Shown here one piece after another: positions 11,474-23,694 of a stretch of DNA of 64,000 nucleotides. The position numbers and the translations under genes were made by a program. The first letter of the stretch is position 1. Each line of letters starts with the position of its first letter. The notes below the pieces were generated by a model that was not told the DNA's origin, did not search any database, and saw only the letters and a program-made list of their open reading frames with translations. The stretch spans positions 124,001 through 188,000 of the forward strand of contig JAKCPI010009310.1 in assembly GCA_023213315.1 (NCBI GenBank). Reading direction: 5' to 3'. The stretch is from Euborellia annulipes (lineage: Eukaryota > Arthropoda > Insecta > Dermaptera > Anisolabididae).

Positions 11474-12306
11474 AAAAAATCTGGTGTGACTGGCGCACAG
11501 CACACAACTTTCTCTTACCCTTCGGTAAGAGAAAGTTGTGCACTGTGCTGGTCACACCAGATTTTTTTGTGTCGAGATATATTTAGTTTCCCATAGCACC
11601 TTAGTTTCAAACTTGCATTTTAAATGTTGATTGCTTGAAATAAACTATGGTTATTTTTCAAAATTTTAATCTCATATTTGGACATTTTATACACAATATA
11701 GATTCGTAAATAAATACAAAATTTCATAAGAATTGGAAAAAAAATTTTAAATGCGTAAAAAGTTCCAAAGGGGACCCCCTTTTGAATGGAAATTAACATA
11801 CAAATCCATATAGGAAATTAACATTGGCCAAATGCGAAGATAAGGTAGAAAAATTTAAAACGCGTAGAAAGAGAGAAGATAGTTTTGTGAGAGAGAGAGA
11901 TATGTTTTCTCCGAAAAAAAAAATGGGCGTTTAAATAATAATTGATTTTTAATCTAATAAAAAGAAAAAGATTTAAATTCAGTTACCATGGCAACCATTT
12001 ATTTCTCCTATCTTTCCTATGAAGCACAAGAGTAAAGTGTGCTTCAAACAATTTTGAGGGCAAAACGAGAATATACATTTGAAAGAGCATCTAAAAAATA
12101 ATTGATTTTTGAATTTTAATCAAAATCGTTAGAGCGAATTTTGAGAAAATCGAAAAAAACTGAAAAAGTACATCAGTAAAGTACTAGTACTTTTTGGCCG
12201 ATTTTGATTAAAAGCTTATTTTGTCGGTCCCGGGGGGTGATTAACTTAAATATAAAATTTCAGCCTCATAGCTCAATTCCTTCATGCTTAAAATTGAACA
12301 CACACA

Positions 12307-12377
<71 letters not shown>

Positions 12378-12520
12378 CATGTCGCGAAAACCACTTTTTT
12401 GGATTCAGAGGACCTCAAAACGTGAAGATCCATCAAAATCTCGACATCGAATTTTTGACATGAAACCAATACTTTCTCTCTATATATATATTACATATAT
12501 ACATAGGTAAGAGAAAGTAA
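11474..12520 (+). repeat. Family F2 copy, interrupted by unrelated DNA
   Basis: Left hairpin at 11474-11570 has the more symmetrical version CTTTCTCTTACC-CTTC-GGTAAGAGAAAG. F2 stops near 11600, and about 330 bp of unrelated sequence follows. F2 resumes at about 11940 (TTACCATGGCAACCATTTAT) and runs to GGTAAGAGAAAGTAAAAA at 12520. Confidence 0.8.
12299..12376 (+). repeat. Microsatellite (CA)n then (CAGA)n inside F2
   Basis: About 19 CA units followed by about 10 CAGA units. The same site in other F2 copies holds short ACAGACAGACAG, or a TGGG repeat at 40371, so it expands repeatedly. Confidence 0.95.
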
Positions 12521-12674
12521 AAAGGGCAAATGTCTCTGCCAACCCGCAATTGAAAACCTATTTCATACAGGAATGGATTTTTGTTAAATTTTATGAAAAA
12601 AAAAATAGCGATAGCTATTTTGTTACTTATTGATTAAAAAAATATTTTCATCACTTTTAGAGAAAATATTTTTT

Positions 12675-13357
12675 AAAAATCTGGTGTGACTGGCGCACAG
12701 CACACAACTTTCTCTTACCTTCGGTAATCGAAAGTTGTGTACTGTGCTTGTAACACCAGATTTTTTGTGTCGACATGTATTTAGTTTCCGACAGTAATGT
12801 ACATTCGATTTTCAAGATGTAAAATTTATAAGTATGGGAAAATATTTATATTTTGTTACCATGGCAACCATTTCTCCTATCTTTTCTATGGAGTACAAGA
12901 GTAAAGTGGTCTTCAGAAAATTTCAATGACAAAATGAGAATATACATTTTATTGAGAATCTAAAAAATAATTGATTTTTGAATTTAAAAAAAAATTGTTG
13001 GAGCAAATTTAGAGAAAATCGAAAAAAAAACTGAAAAAGTGCATCAGTAAAGTACTAGTACTCTTTGGTCGATTTTGTTCAAAAGCTTTCTTGTCACGTC
13101 CCATGGGGTTGTTTAACTTAAATATAAAATTTCAACCTCCTAGCTCTTTTCGTTCTTGAGATATTTTGTTCACAGACACACAGACAGACAGACCATGTCG
13201 CGAAAACCACTTTTTGGGATTCAGGAGACCTTAAAACGTGTATGTCCATCAAAATCTCGACATCGAATTTTTGACATGAATCCAATACTTTCTCTCTCTA
13301 TATATATATTAACATATATATATATATATATATAGAGAGGTAAGAGAAAGTAAAAAT
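12675..13357 (+). repeat. Family F2, full-length copy
   Basis: Best reference copy, about 680 bp. Left hairpin CTGGTGTGAC...GTCACACCAG-like stem (12680-12762) encloses CTTTCTCTTACCTTCGGTAA. The non-coding body includes CCATGGCAACCATTTCTCCT, palindrome AGTACTAGTACT (13056), and CAGACAGACAGACCATGTCG. The right hairpin CTTTCTCTCTATATA...GGTAAGAGAAAG closes it. Flanked by TAAAAATC on both sides, a candidate A-rich target duplication. Confidence 0.85.
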
Positions 13358-16300
13358 CCACAAATTTTATAGTAGAACATAATTTTAATAAAGAGCAAAG
13401 AAAAAAAGTTAAATCGTTTCTTATGGTATACTACTCTAAAACGGCCCCTTCAATGTTAAACAACAAATACCTAAATACCATTAAAAGAAATCAAAAGGAA
13501 AAATCTTAGGCCTTTTCATTAAGTTATATCTCTGGCAAAACTCATCAAATAAGGATGAATCTCAATATATATTGATAGTCCTAGGGTCTCTTAAGAAGAT
13601 ATTAAAATTTGGAGTGAATCGTCAGCAGGAAACGTAAAAAGGTCTATATTTATTAAGAGTCCTAATTTTCTCAGTATCGCTTGAACCCAATTTTTTTGAA
13701 ATTTAGCGCAAATTAAGTTACAGTTTATCTGAGGTCTTTCATCTCTTCAGAAAAGGGAGAAGAAATTGTCCTGAACCCCCAAAAATTAAAAATTTCTGGA
13801 AACTCCTATGGTTCTTATATTATACACCGAGTTTGTCACAATACATATCAAAACGAATGAAATTTAATTTCTTTTGCTGATGATGGGATGCTCCAAGCCG
13901 CAGAGTTAGCGGAGAGAAAATTATAATAAATTGAGTACTTTGTTTTATTTCAACCTGAACCATACCGATGTTATCAACAATTTAGTTCATGCAAAACTAG
14001 ATGTGATAAAATTATCAAAACTAATTAAATACATTTGAAAAGTAAGAGAATGTAAAAATTGTTTTTTTTTTTTTTTTTCATAGAATAAAAAACTATTTTC
14101 TTTTTATTAAAAAAAAAAAAAAACCCTTTTCGGCAACTGAGGCCATACAAGGGTTTAACTTTATTACATAAATGTTTAGATCCATGATATCGATGTGTAT
14201 CGAGAGATGTTCAATAACAAATCAAATTAGAACAACAAAATTTTCTAATAACAATCGTTTACCAAGAAAAACAACACAAAAAAATGTTCCATATAGAAAT
14301 TCCTTAAAATTAATATTTTATTTTAAAAGTTTCAACCTACTATTCTCTACTATCTTTTCTTTTTTATGGAGGAATAAGGTTGATAAGAATTCACCGAAGA
14401 AGTTAGCCTTAAGAGTTTTTCAAAAGATATAGAGGTCGACCAAAAAGATACTTTCTTTTCGAATGGAAGGCAGACAATTCTAAAGGAGAGACGAAGGGGT
14501 GTTTTCTGCACCACCCTATTGGCAAAGTCGGTGACAAAATCCAGGGAAAAGCTTCTTTTACCGACACCTTTTTTTTTCCTCCCTCGATCGCTTTTCTTAA
14601 CCGACAACCTTCCAATACCTTTATCTTCCCTTGGAGTCATTAATAGTTGGTTGAAAGATTTATATAATTACAAATTGGCTCACTTCATTAATTTATTATA
14701 AAGAAAACGAAAAAAAGACATTTGAAAAGAGCATTAATTTTATTTGCTCCTGTTGCTAACCCCAAATGGTTTCCTTTCATTTAATCTTCTTTTTCTAATT
14801 GTGAAACAATCTTATCAGGGAAAGAGATAAAAAATAAGAGGATTCCTGATAATTCAATTTTTCTCAGGATTAACAAACGACCTTTAGATCAAATGACATA
14901 AATTATCAGCAAGACCTATAACCAGGGGCTAATTAAAATTTAAAATACTTTTTAAAATGATGATTTAAAGAAGTTTAATCATCTTAAATCAATTTTTGCC
15001 GAGCATCCCTCACTACAAAAAAAAAAGATTTTTGAAAAAAAAGTGGAGTTAGGCACTTTTCTACTAAGAGCTTCGATATATGCCTAGTCTTCTTTAGAGA
15101 ATTTCTGAAAAATTAACAAAAAAATTTATTAGTAATTTGGTCGAGTGGTTGCCTATCTTCCAGCAAACCATAGTAAACAATTCTATAAATTTTTTGAACA
15201 TCACACATTTAGTTTTTTTTTTTTTAAATATAGACTTTTTTGCCTTTTAAAGGCAATAAAGACCCTATAAAATAAATCAAATATAAATCAGTTGCAATAT
15301 ATCTGGAAAAGTTTTATTTTATTTTTTTAATTCGCGAATAAACTTTCAGTAAATTCAAAAATAACCATTATTTTTCAAATATATCTATTGAAAAAAATAT
15401 TGGTTAGATCTGTGTGTGTTTGTGAAATGTTTACACTTCGAGGGTGGTTCCATTTCTTTCCTTTTTTTTTTTTTGCTAAAACTTGTTTTTGTTACAAAAC
15501 TTGCCTATAGGCTATTTGTTCAAATATTTCAGAAAGTTGACTTTCTTTCTTTACTTTCGATTGGGAGAATTTAAAAGTTTTAAAGAAAATATATAAAATT
15601 GACTTCTTAAAAAAGACCCCTCTGATAAAATAAATTCCATTAATCATTAGAGGAAAAATCCATCCGATGATTACACAAACCCTCTAAAGGAATAATTATT
15701 CGATAATTAAATATTTGTTGATTCTTTAATTAATGAAAAAAAAATCTAAAACTTGATTTATTGTGTTTCTTGAGCTTCTAATAATGTATTATTATCAGTT
15801 ATCAGTTATATCCGTATATATTGTTACAGGCTATGTAAGAGTAGTAAATTTTAAAAGTTTATTTCCATTAAGATGTGGATTCGGTATTATTCCCCAGCCC
15901 CTGTTATTGGTTAGAAATATTCAATATGAAGTATCTATGTAGGACCTACTTATTAAATTTAATTGAAGTTCTGTTACTACTGTAATATTTTTTTCTATTA
16001 TTTATTTTAGAATAATTTAGAATATTAATACTATCTAGACTAGAAATTATTAATATAATATTGTAACAAAAACATCATAGAGCGAATCTAGGAATTTCAT
16101 CTCATATTTGAGTTAGAAAGTATTAACTTGGTCTTTACATCAAAAACCACAGATGTTTTTTTTTTTTTACTTACTGTACCTTCAAATATTAATATACTCC
16201 AAATTCATAATTCATATCTAGAATATAATAAGAACTTTACTAATTAAGATCATTTTCAACATTGATTTCAAAATTAATTATGAATTATTTCTCTTAAGTT

Positions 16301-17555
16301 TTTATAACAAATTTAATATTAAATACCACTTAAGGAAAAATCTAATAAATCATTCGTTAACTCTAACCACCAGAAATATTAAAACAAAAAAAAAAATATC
16401 CGTCTACAAAGCTAAACGCTTTAATATTCTAAATGAGAAAGTAAAATGTTTCGTGTTGTATTGCGTTTGATCTTCAGTTTAAATATTTTAATGAGAAGAG
16501 ATGCAACGAACAGAAATCCAATCTAGCCACAATCTAAATTTAATTCCAAAACAAAAAAAAAAAAAAAAAAAAAAAAAGAGGGAGTTGGTTTATGTCTGAA
16601 ATACAGGGGCGACAGACAGAGGAAAAAAAATGAATTACAATCCGAATAGATGTGATGCAATTATTTAAAAATTATTCCTTTATTTGAATTCGAATGATTC
16701 TTAAAGGTAAATTTGTCAAGTCAGGATATTTTATCGAGGGTTACAACCCTCTGAAGACAGAAACAATAAATCTTCATATTTGATTGGTCGAACAAAAAAA
16801 AAAAATAATATAAAATTGTGGAAATAATAAATAAAATGAAAAAAGTGAATGTCAGGTTTTTTTTTAAATACAAAAACAATATTTTAGAGAAACAGTTTTA
16901 GTAATAAATAAATAGAATATATTGTTCCAATAAGTTGAAATTAATAAATTATGATTTGTTGTCATCAAATAAATAAAAAATCAACCACAATTTGTAAATT
17001 ATTAAATTTATACTTTCATATATCAAAAGCATTTATTAGATTTTTTTTTAATCTTCATAAAATATTTTAAATATTTTTAATATAAATGCTTTTACTTTTT
17101 TTTTTATAATTAAAAAATATAAAAACATATGAGAATATGAATAAATACAGCAAAGTTATATGTTAAGAGAAATTTTTTTTATTATTTATTTATACGATTA
17201 TTTTCACTTTTACACAAGGACATTTAATTAAAATACTTGGAAAAGAGTTAACAGCGCTGAATAGCTCCATTTCAACTTAACGTATTGCAGTGAAAATTGG
17301 TTAAAATGCTGCATAACTTGTGTCCAATTATAAGCACCGGAGATGTTTTTGGTTAAAATTTCAGAAACCTAGGGAGTCAAGGGCGGATACAAGGGAGGAG
17401 GAAGAGTAAAGGGAGTAATTACCCCCCCCCCCCCCCCGGAGATTCGAAAAAAAATGTATTTTTAATGTAAAATTTTAAAAATTAATACTTAAAAATTTGA
17501 TTTGTATTTATATTCTGGCAAACAAGTACAGAATGCGCCTTTAAATTACCGAAAT
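13358..17555. other. AT-rich intronic DNA, no exon seen
   Basis: Lies in the intron between the FN3 and TM exons. Homopolymer tracts (A at 16552-16577, C at 17422-17437), a short SINE 1 piece near 14118-14150 (TTTTCGGCAACTGAGGCCAT), and otherwise low-complexity sequence. Short open frames here lack coding character. Confidence 0.5.
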
Positions 17556-17559
17556 TAAG

Positions 17560-17600
17560 AAAAAATTGTGTGCTGTGCGACCAGTCACACCAGATTACCC
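17560..17600 (-). repeat. Family F2 left-hairpin remnant
   Basis: GTGTGCTGTGCGACCAGTCACACCAGATT, split here as GTGTGCTGTGCGACC and AGTCACACCAGATT: one arm of the F2 hairpin. Confidence 0.6.
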
Positions 17601-17695
17601 CCCGGCCCGAGAAACACACACCTCTCTACAGGGAGTGCAAGTGAAAAGACCCCTTCCTAGGGGGAGAGCATTCCGAAGACGGGCGATTCATCTAG
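17600..17695 (+). mobile_element. Helitron-like 3' end, degraded
   Basis: Ends CCGAAGACGGGCGATTCAT-CTAG-T (T at 17696), matching the other Helitron 3' ends here. The hairpin is weak and the left boundary approximate. Confidence 0.4.
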
Positions 17696-17907
17696 TAAAT
17701 ATATAGGCAGTGTATTCAAGACATTTCCAGTTTATTTCACTCGTAGCTATCGTTAAGCTACAGTTCATATTGTTTTGGAGAGTTTTATTTCAATCTTCGA
17801 TCTTAGGTATCGTGTATAGTTAACAATATTTGTCATGATGGAGGTCATGATTGGCAAAAGGACATTTCTTAGGACATTTAACCAGAAGATAACTGCGGAT
17901 TACTTGA

Positions 17908-18184
17908 AACAAGAACAAGTTGAGAATACTGACGGGATTCTTAACAGGACACTGCAGACTCAGGGGACACCTGAAGAAACAGGGTCTGGAAAAAATCGAC
18001 GTATGCAGATTCTGCAGCAGAAGAGACTCCAGCTCATCTCCTCAAAGACTGTAGAGCCCTGATCCACAATAGAAAAAGAGGGGGAGCGTATTGTCTTCTG
18101 TCATCGGAGGAGCTTCCATCCTTACAAATTGTTAGAGCCGCCCTCAGCTTTTTGGAAATCACCGGTCTGGAAAGGATACTCTAA
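17908..18184 (+). pseudogene. Non-LTR retrotransposon (LINE) C-terminal fragment, frameshifted
   Basis: One frame from 17908 reads KLRILTGFLTGHCRL, then HLKKQG, then VCRFCSRR. After a frameshift around 18000-18025 a second frame reads EETPAHLLKDCRALI and stays open to a TAA at 18182-18184. The LTGFLTGHCRL...CRFC...EETPAHLL-DC pattern is the cysteine/histidine tail after the reverse transcriptase/RNase H region in jockey- and I-like LINEs. A stop lies just upstream of 17908 in this frame. About 90 bp of apparent 3' UTR follows (to about 18270). It sits on the strand opposite to the Sidestep gene, within its intron, and is dead. Confidence 0.75.
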
Positions 18185-18270
18185 ACTGCGACTTATATCC
18201 TAGGAGAATGCTTGAAAGGGGGACACTATAGATCCAGGAGGTCGCAATGCAACACAACACCCCTTCTATG

Positions 18271-19329
18271 AAATATACAAATCTTTTTCTTTTTAAATAA
18301 CTTTAAAAAGAAAAAGTATTTTTCAGTTATTAGTATATTTGTAGAGAATTGTATCTACAATTAAAAGAAATGAGGAAAATGGATAGAGAGAGGTGAGCTT
18401 AATTCCACTTCCAAATATTAATTCAATTTTGATTGAATTTTGAATTCTATTCAATCTATTCTAATAGTAATTAAATGGAAATTGAATTCAAGCATATTTA
18501 GCTTTTGAAAAATTAATCAAAAGAATGTTGTTCAATTGTTCAAACGAAATTAAAAATTAATATAAAACTAATGTATATTTTTAATCAAGTGCAACAAATG
18601 ATTTCGAGTATTGTTTTAATAGAGAAAATACATTATGAAAAATTTGTTAATCGAAAGATAGAGAGAGAGAGAGCAAAAAAAAGGTTTTTGTTAATTTTTT
18701 CATATTTTGCTATTTCTGAATTAAAAAATTTAAACATTAATATGATTGAGGTTTTCATCAGAAATACAATCATCCAAAAACAAATAAAATTTCCAAATAT
18801 TTAGCTAAATATTTTATTCAGCCACCCTTTTAAAAGGTTTTTTTTTCTAATTATACAATTAATAAATTAAATTTTCTTTTTCATTTGTCCTTAATTTAAA
18901 ATCAAATATTTGATTTTTATTTGTCTACAAAAAACAAACAGAAAATTTTTTTCTAGTCTTATTTAACTTTATTGATCTAAGTAAACTCATTTCATTTACG
19001 CGATTTAGGGTTTCCTTTATTGAATTTGAAGGCCAAGTCACGCATTTTAGGGCGACACAATATTTCAAACCAATCTCCCTTACAAGATAATCCCTAGACT
19101 TGCAACAAATAGAACAAATTTTTTTTAACCTAATTCTATTTCAAAGGGTTATTATTCTAATTTGTTATATTTTATTAGTTTCATTTAATAAAGTTTTGTC
19201 TTTCTTTCCGTTACTTAAATTATCAGTAATTCCCTCTCTTCAGAGCCTAGAAGTCAATTAATTTTTCGCATCTCATTTTGAACGATATAATGTATTTAAA
19301 TTAAAGTAAAATATTGGCTAGAATTTTTT
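18271..19329. other. AT-rich intronic DNA, no feature seen
   Basis: Very AT-rich. A short minus-strand-free open frame at 18571 is composed of Lys, Ile, Asn and Phe codons, as chance predicts at this base composition. Confidence 0.5.
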
Positions 19330-19595
19330 TTTAACACACTTTTTTCCCACTCACACTCACACACACAGACACACAGTATTTTCAACAACTTAGGCCATTT
19401 AACTTGTAAGACTTTCTATGATAACGGTTATCATAGAAAATCTTAAATGGCCAAAGTTGTTGAAAAGACTGTGTGTATGTGGCATATTTATTTAATTTCA
19501 ATTTGGTATCCAAATGGCTTAAATAAGATCGTCGGACTGTCTGGGATCCAAACCCGCGACCCTTAGTATAAAAGGCTGTTGTGTTTGGGCGGCTA
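19330..19595 (-). repeat. SINE family 1 copy with internal palindrome
   Basis: Head with B-box-like GGGTTTGGATCCCAGAC on the minus strand, then the body. Around 19380-19475 the GGCCATTTAACTTGTAAGAC unit and its inverse are both present (AACGGTTATCATAGAAAATC arm), so part of the SINE body is duplicated as a hairpin. Confidence 0.6.
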
Positions 19596-19670
19596 GAATT
19601 TAATTTACATAAATATGATCGGAGCTTCATGCCAAAAAATGTTTTTTAATAGTCTTCAGCATCTAAACCT

Positions 19671-20095
19671 ATTACTTTCTCATACCTATATATGTAATAT
19701 ACAGTCTAGAGAGAAAGTTTTCCAATTATGTCAAAAATTCGAGATTTTCATGGAAATACATGTTTTGAGGTCACCTGAGTAAAAAAGTGGGTCTCACAAA
19801 CTGTATCTGTGTGTGGACATTTTTAAGCTTGAGGAAATGAACTATGAGATTAAAATTTTATAGTTAGGCACCCCCCTGAGGCGTGAAAATAAATTTTTAA
19901 ACAAAATCGGCCAAAGAGTACTAGTACTTTACTGAGGTACTTTTTCAGTTTTTTTTTTTTTTTTCGATTTTCTCAAAATTAGCTCCAACAATTTTAATTA
20001 AAATTCATAAATTAACTATTTTTTAGATGCTCTTTAAAAAGTATATCCGTAAAATTTTCGTGAAAATTGTTTGAAGTACACTTTACTGCTGTAGT
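19671..20095 (-). repeat. Family F2, diverged minus-strand copy
   Basis: From ACTTTCTCATACCTATATAT through AAAGAGTACTAGTACTTTAC to TTGAAGTACACTTTACTG. The CTGGTGTGAC hairpin end is missing. Confidence 0.75.
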
Positions 20096-20460
20096 ATTTC
20101 AAATTTTTCAAATTTATTTTTTGACTCTTATAATTTAAATACATTTTATAGATCAGAATTTTAAGAAAACAAGCACCCCTAAGAGTCAACTTTGTTCAAC
20201 AGACTCTAAAGAAGGGAGTTCAGCAATTAAATGTCCACACAAATAATGTTTTAAGAATAATATTGATTGCTTTTTTTTATTCTTACTACAGTTGACTATG
20301 TTATATAAAAATTTAATTAATGAAAAATCAATAGATTTGAGTATTTTAAAAGTTTAGATTTGTGCTCTAATTATATTTAAATAGTAAATTACTAATTTAG
20401 GTTATCAAATAACAAATCAATAAATTTCAATGACTAATTGAAAAATCAATAAAATCATAC

Positions 20461-20844
20461 CTGTTCGCTTTTCTGCATCTTTAAGTGCGATATCCTCCAA
20501 CATGGCAGGCTCCCCTCGACCTTTAGCATTAATTGCATATAAAACTATATGGAGAGTTGGTGTTCTTGCTGGAAGTAAATCTGCAAGTTCCACCCGAAAA
20601 ATGGGTGCGTCATTGCTCGTCAAGTTGAGCCGAGGTCGCATTGTTCTTGATTCATATGCCTCGAGGATGAAGCGTTGTGGTAGACCACCGTCATAACCAG
20701 GAACACATTCCACCTCATAGGCATCAGAGGAAGACGATGTTGAAGTGGAGGATATTGACGAGGAACCCCCACCGGAGCTATTGTTCGAGCCTTGATTCGA
20801 GTTGGCCACTCGCAGGGTGCAATTCCGTAGAGCAGCTGGACGGG
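20461..20844 (-). CDS. Sidestep-family receptor, fibronectin type III exon
   Basis: Internal exon of 384 nt, 128 codons, phase 1 at both ends. The acceptor is preceded by a T-rich tract (TTTTTTCAG) and the donor is GTATGA. The protein starts ARPAALRNCTL, continues through VECVPGYDGGLPQRFILE, and ends LYAINAKGRGEPAML followed by KDAEKRT. The GYDGGLPQ-F-LE and YA-NAKGRSE-like segments and the terminal AEKRTG-like motif are typical of the single FN3 domain of Sidestep proteins. Unusually, the A-B loop carries an insertion of about 25 residues made almost only of Ser, Gly, Asn and Thr (about exon residues 16-40). It sits between the first strand and the DAYEVECVPG strand. It joins in frame to the Ig exon upstream (17.7-kb intron) and the membrane exon downstream (16.2-kb intron). 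Confidence 0.88.
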
Positions 20845-21491
20845 CTGAAAAAATTAAAAACAAAATTTATATTTAAAACAAAGAAAATTAATAAAAACAA
20901 CTTCTTCCGGACTAGAATATTTATTAAATTTTTGAAGTATCGGGGACTAGTCATCTATTTATTTATTTATTTATTCGGAAGACGCGACCGAAACGTTGCC
21001 AAAAAAATTTTATTTGGTTTCTCGCCTTAAACATATGAATGGATGTTTTTTTAGTAATACCATAACAAATTGAATAAAAGCAAAAATTCATTTAAAAAAA
21101 ATATTTTAAATAAATAGGAAAGTTTATTAGATATTTTTACAATAAATAAACAGGGTTATATAGTCTATGTATTATTTTTACTTTTTTGTTTAAAATGGTT
21201 TTATAAACAAGGTATTTAGGGAAATTAGATTAATCTTAGTTTTCTTTAATATCATCTTTAAAACTTAATATTTACCTTTTATAAAAAAAAGGATAATTTA
21301 TTAAAGAAACTAGGTCAGAAAAAAGTCTTAAAATTGTAATATAAAATTTAAAAGTTTTTTGCTTAACTCTATCTTGGAAAAACAGTATAAATTCGATATA
21401 TGAGCTTTGAATTATAAATAACTCTTTATCTTTTTTTCATTTATTCTAAAGTAAATTATCCACCCTTTACGATTACAATATTATTTTTTTT

Positions 21492-21715
21492 TTTATTTGT
21501 TTGGGCCCTCCTTTTTTGGCTTCTGAGGCCATTTAGTTCCATTCCTATTTATTTCAATCGATTGATAGACAATTAAATTTAAATAAGTTTTTTCCGGTTA
21601 GGTCGGGAATTGAACATTTAACCCTTAAGCACAAACAACAGCCTTTGAGCAAAGCTCTAGGACCGAGCAACTCGCGAGACTTACCACCCTAGAAGGAGGG
21701 CGGTGCGATTAGTAT
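21492..21715 (-). repeat. SINE family 2 (tRNA-like)
   Basis: Shares GGCCATTTAG...ATTTATTTCGATNNATTG and CAATTAAATT-AAATAA with the copies at 23695 and 47415. The end carries tRNA-like GGTTAGGTCGGGAATTGAAC. B-box matches are imperfect. Confidence 0.5.
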
Positions 21716-21740
21716 TATTATAAATAAATTTTGTTTTGAA

Positions 21741-21985
21741 AATCAGACTAATTAAATTCAACAATTCGAGAAAAGGAGTTTGAAAGATATATAAACATAT
21801 ATATTTAAATAGCCGGGAAACAAATCAATAGGCCAGAATCAATAGAAAAGAATGCAAATATAATTTCGCCACTTTGGCACTCAAAAAGAAGACGTTTTAA
21901 CAGCGTTTCGTAGGCTTAACTCAAAAATTGAATTTTCAAACTTTAGACACTATGATTTTCAGCAGGCCATATATAGATATTCCTA
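21741..21985 (+). repeat. Dispersed repeat, copy 1 (pair with 24945)
   Basis: GAGAAAAGGAGTTTGAAAG...CACTTTGGCACTCAAAAAGA...CGTTTCGTAGGCTTAACTC is matched at 24945-25170 with moderate divergence. Function unknown. Confidence 0.7.
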
Positions 21986-22006
21986 AATACTTTGAACTTG
22001 TTACAG

Positions 22007-22122
22007 GAGGTTCAGAGCGGCTCCAAACCCTGATATCTTTACGCAAGCTAAGAGAGTCTACACTGTGTGCAGCAGCTGCAGCAGTCAGTTCGTCAGTTTT
22101 AATTCCAGCACTCCTTCATTTG
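22007..22122 (+). repeat. Exon-like cassette repeat, copy B
   Basis: Exon-like segment of 116 nt with acceptor GAACTTGTTACAG and donor TTTG-GTGAGT. It ends CTCCTTCATTTG, as copy A ends CTCTTCATTTG. The downstream intron part AAATCTTTGACAAATTCAAA is shared. It is GC-rich compared with its flanks and open in one frame, but that frame is not the one open in copy A. Confidence 0.5.
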
Positions 22123-22214
22123 GTGAGTTTTTTTTACAATTAATATTCATTTTTTAAATTACATATACAGTAAATCTTTGACAAATTCAAAGGGTTAACA
22201 ATTAAAAATATGAT

Positions 22215-23690
22215 AAAAAATTCAATTAATTTAATTTGTATATGAAATGAATGAATGAAACTTTTGTGATTTGAGAAAGAAAAAATGAGAAACTCAATAA
22301 ACGTTAATCACATAAGAAAACACCTGGGAGGGAGGGGGGATGCTTTAATATTGACCCTCACTATATATATGAAAGAAACACTTTTTAATTTAAATAATTA
22401 ATTTCAAAGAAATATCTAATAATATTAAATAATAATTATCATAAATTTTCTACATTACCACATAGCCATAACATTTTTTAAGGTAGCTATAAACAAATAA
22501 TCTTTTTATATTTATTTCGCCATCTGCTTTAAACATTAAATACGATTTATTATAAATGGATTTTTTTGTTATCAAGCGGAAACAATTAGAAAATGATCAG
22601 AGGGCTAGGGTACCATTTTCCTCTTTTGCTTTTCGAGGGGGTGCATAATGCTTGAAAGCTGAATGCTGAATTCTGAGCCCCTCTATGGATCAATTAGACT
22701 CTTCCTTTAATGTCATATTTCGAGGGTTCTTCCTTATGATGTGCTTTAAAATCTTTTCATATTCTATTATATCATTTCAAAATATCTTTTCAAGTGAGCA
22801 TATTTGTTTAGCAAAAGGGAATTAAGTGGGTGGCTGAGGAAGAAAAAACATTTTTATTTATTGTTATCTTTTAAAACATATTAAAGAGAAGAATTATTTT
22901 TGAGAAAAGAATTGAAGAGCTATTTAGAATTAAACGGCAAGTTTTTTAAGCCTTTCCAATATTTGGGGCATTTAAATTCCATCCATTTTTATTTTAATTA
23001 TTTATTATTTCATTATCTAAGGCTTATCAAATCCGTCTGAACAACTCTTAAAACACCTAGAGATATACTGTACCTCCACTAAAATAGCCATATAGCCCAA
23101 CGTAAACTTCAGTTTTTAGTATATATATTTTAGATCGTTTTAATTGATATTAATTTAATTTTGAATATTTATTATTATTGTTTTTTTTTATAGTCTATAT
23201 TTTATTGAAGCATCTTAAATTTTGATAACTTTTATTTTATTTATTTATATTTACTCACACTTGTTTATACATCCTTACAATATTTATATAAAAAAAAAAT
23301 GTAAAAAAAAAAAAAAAAAAAAAATCTGTAAAAAAACATGAGAATGTACGGGGAAAATGGCTTTGGCCAAGTACCCTTTTGTATAATAAAATAATAAAAT
23401 AATAATTATCTAAGGCTTTAATTTAGATCAAATTAAAATTATTTAACAATTCTAAACAATAATAAAAATTAACAAAAAAGATCTAAAATTATTTATTTGA
23501 TATCTTTTATTCGTCCATATTTATTTCAACTACTGTAGTTGGCACTACAGCCAATCTAACAAAATAAATTGTAGAAATTGTAGGTGATTGGAGATTTTGG
23601 AGAAAAAATCTTTACTGTTTTCATTTGCCTGCCATCAATACAATAATATCCTTTGAAGAATTAATCAAGACATTAGGCTCTCTTTTCCTT
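22215..23690. other. AT-rich intronic DNA, no exon seen
   Basis: Homopolymer A tract about 23300-23323. No repeat shared with the rest of the window was noticed. Confidence 0.5.
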
Positions 23691-23694
23691 ATTA

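Noticed and set aside
12204..12469. Open frames with His-Thr or Val-Cys runs (and similar frames at 31889, 40182, 40590, 40666 and 52414)
   Set aside because: They recur only because F2 recurs. They are driven by CA/CAGA microsatellites or F2 core sequence and are broken differently in each copy.
20502..20696. Plus-strand open frame opposite the FN3 exon; likewise 38638-38844 opposite the Ig exon
   Set aside because: Shadows of well-supported Sidestep exons.
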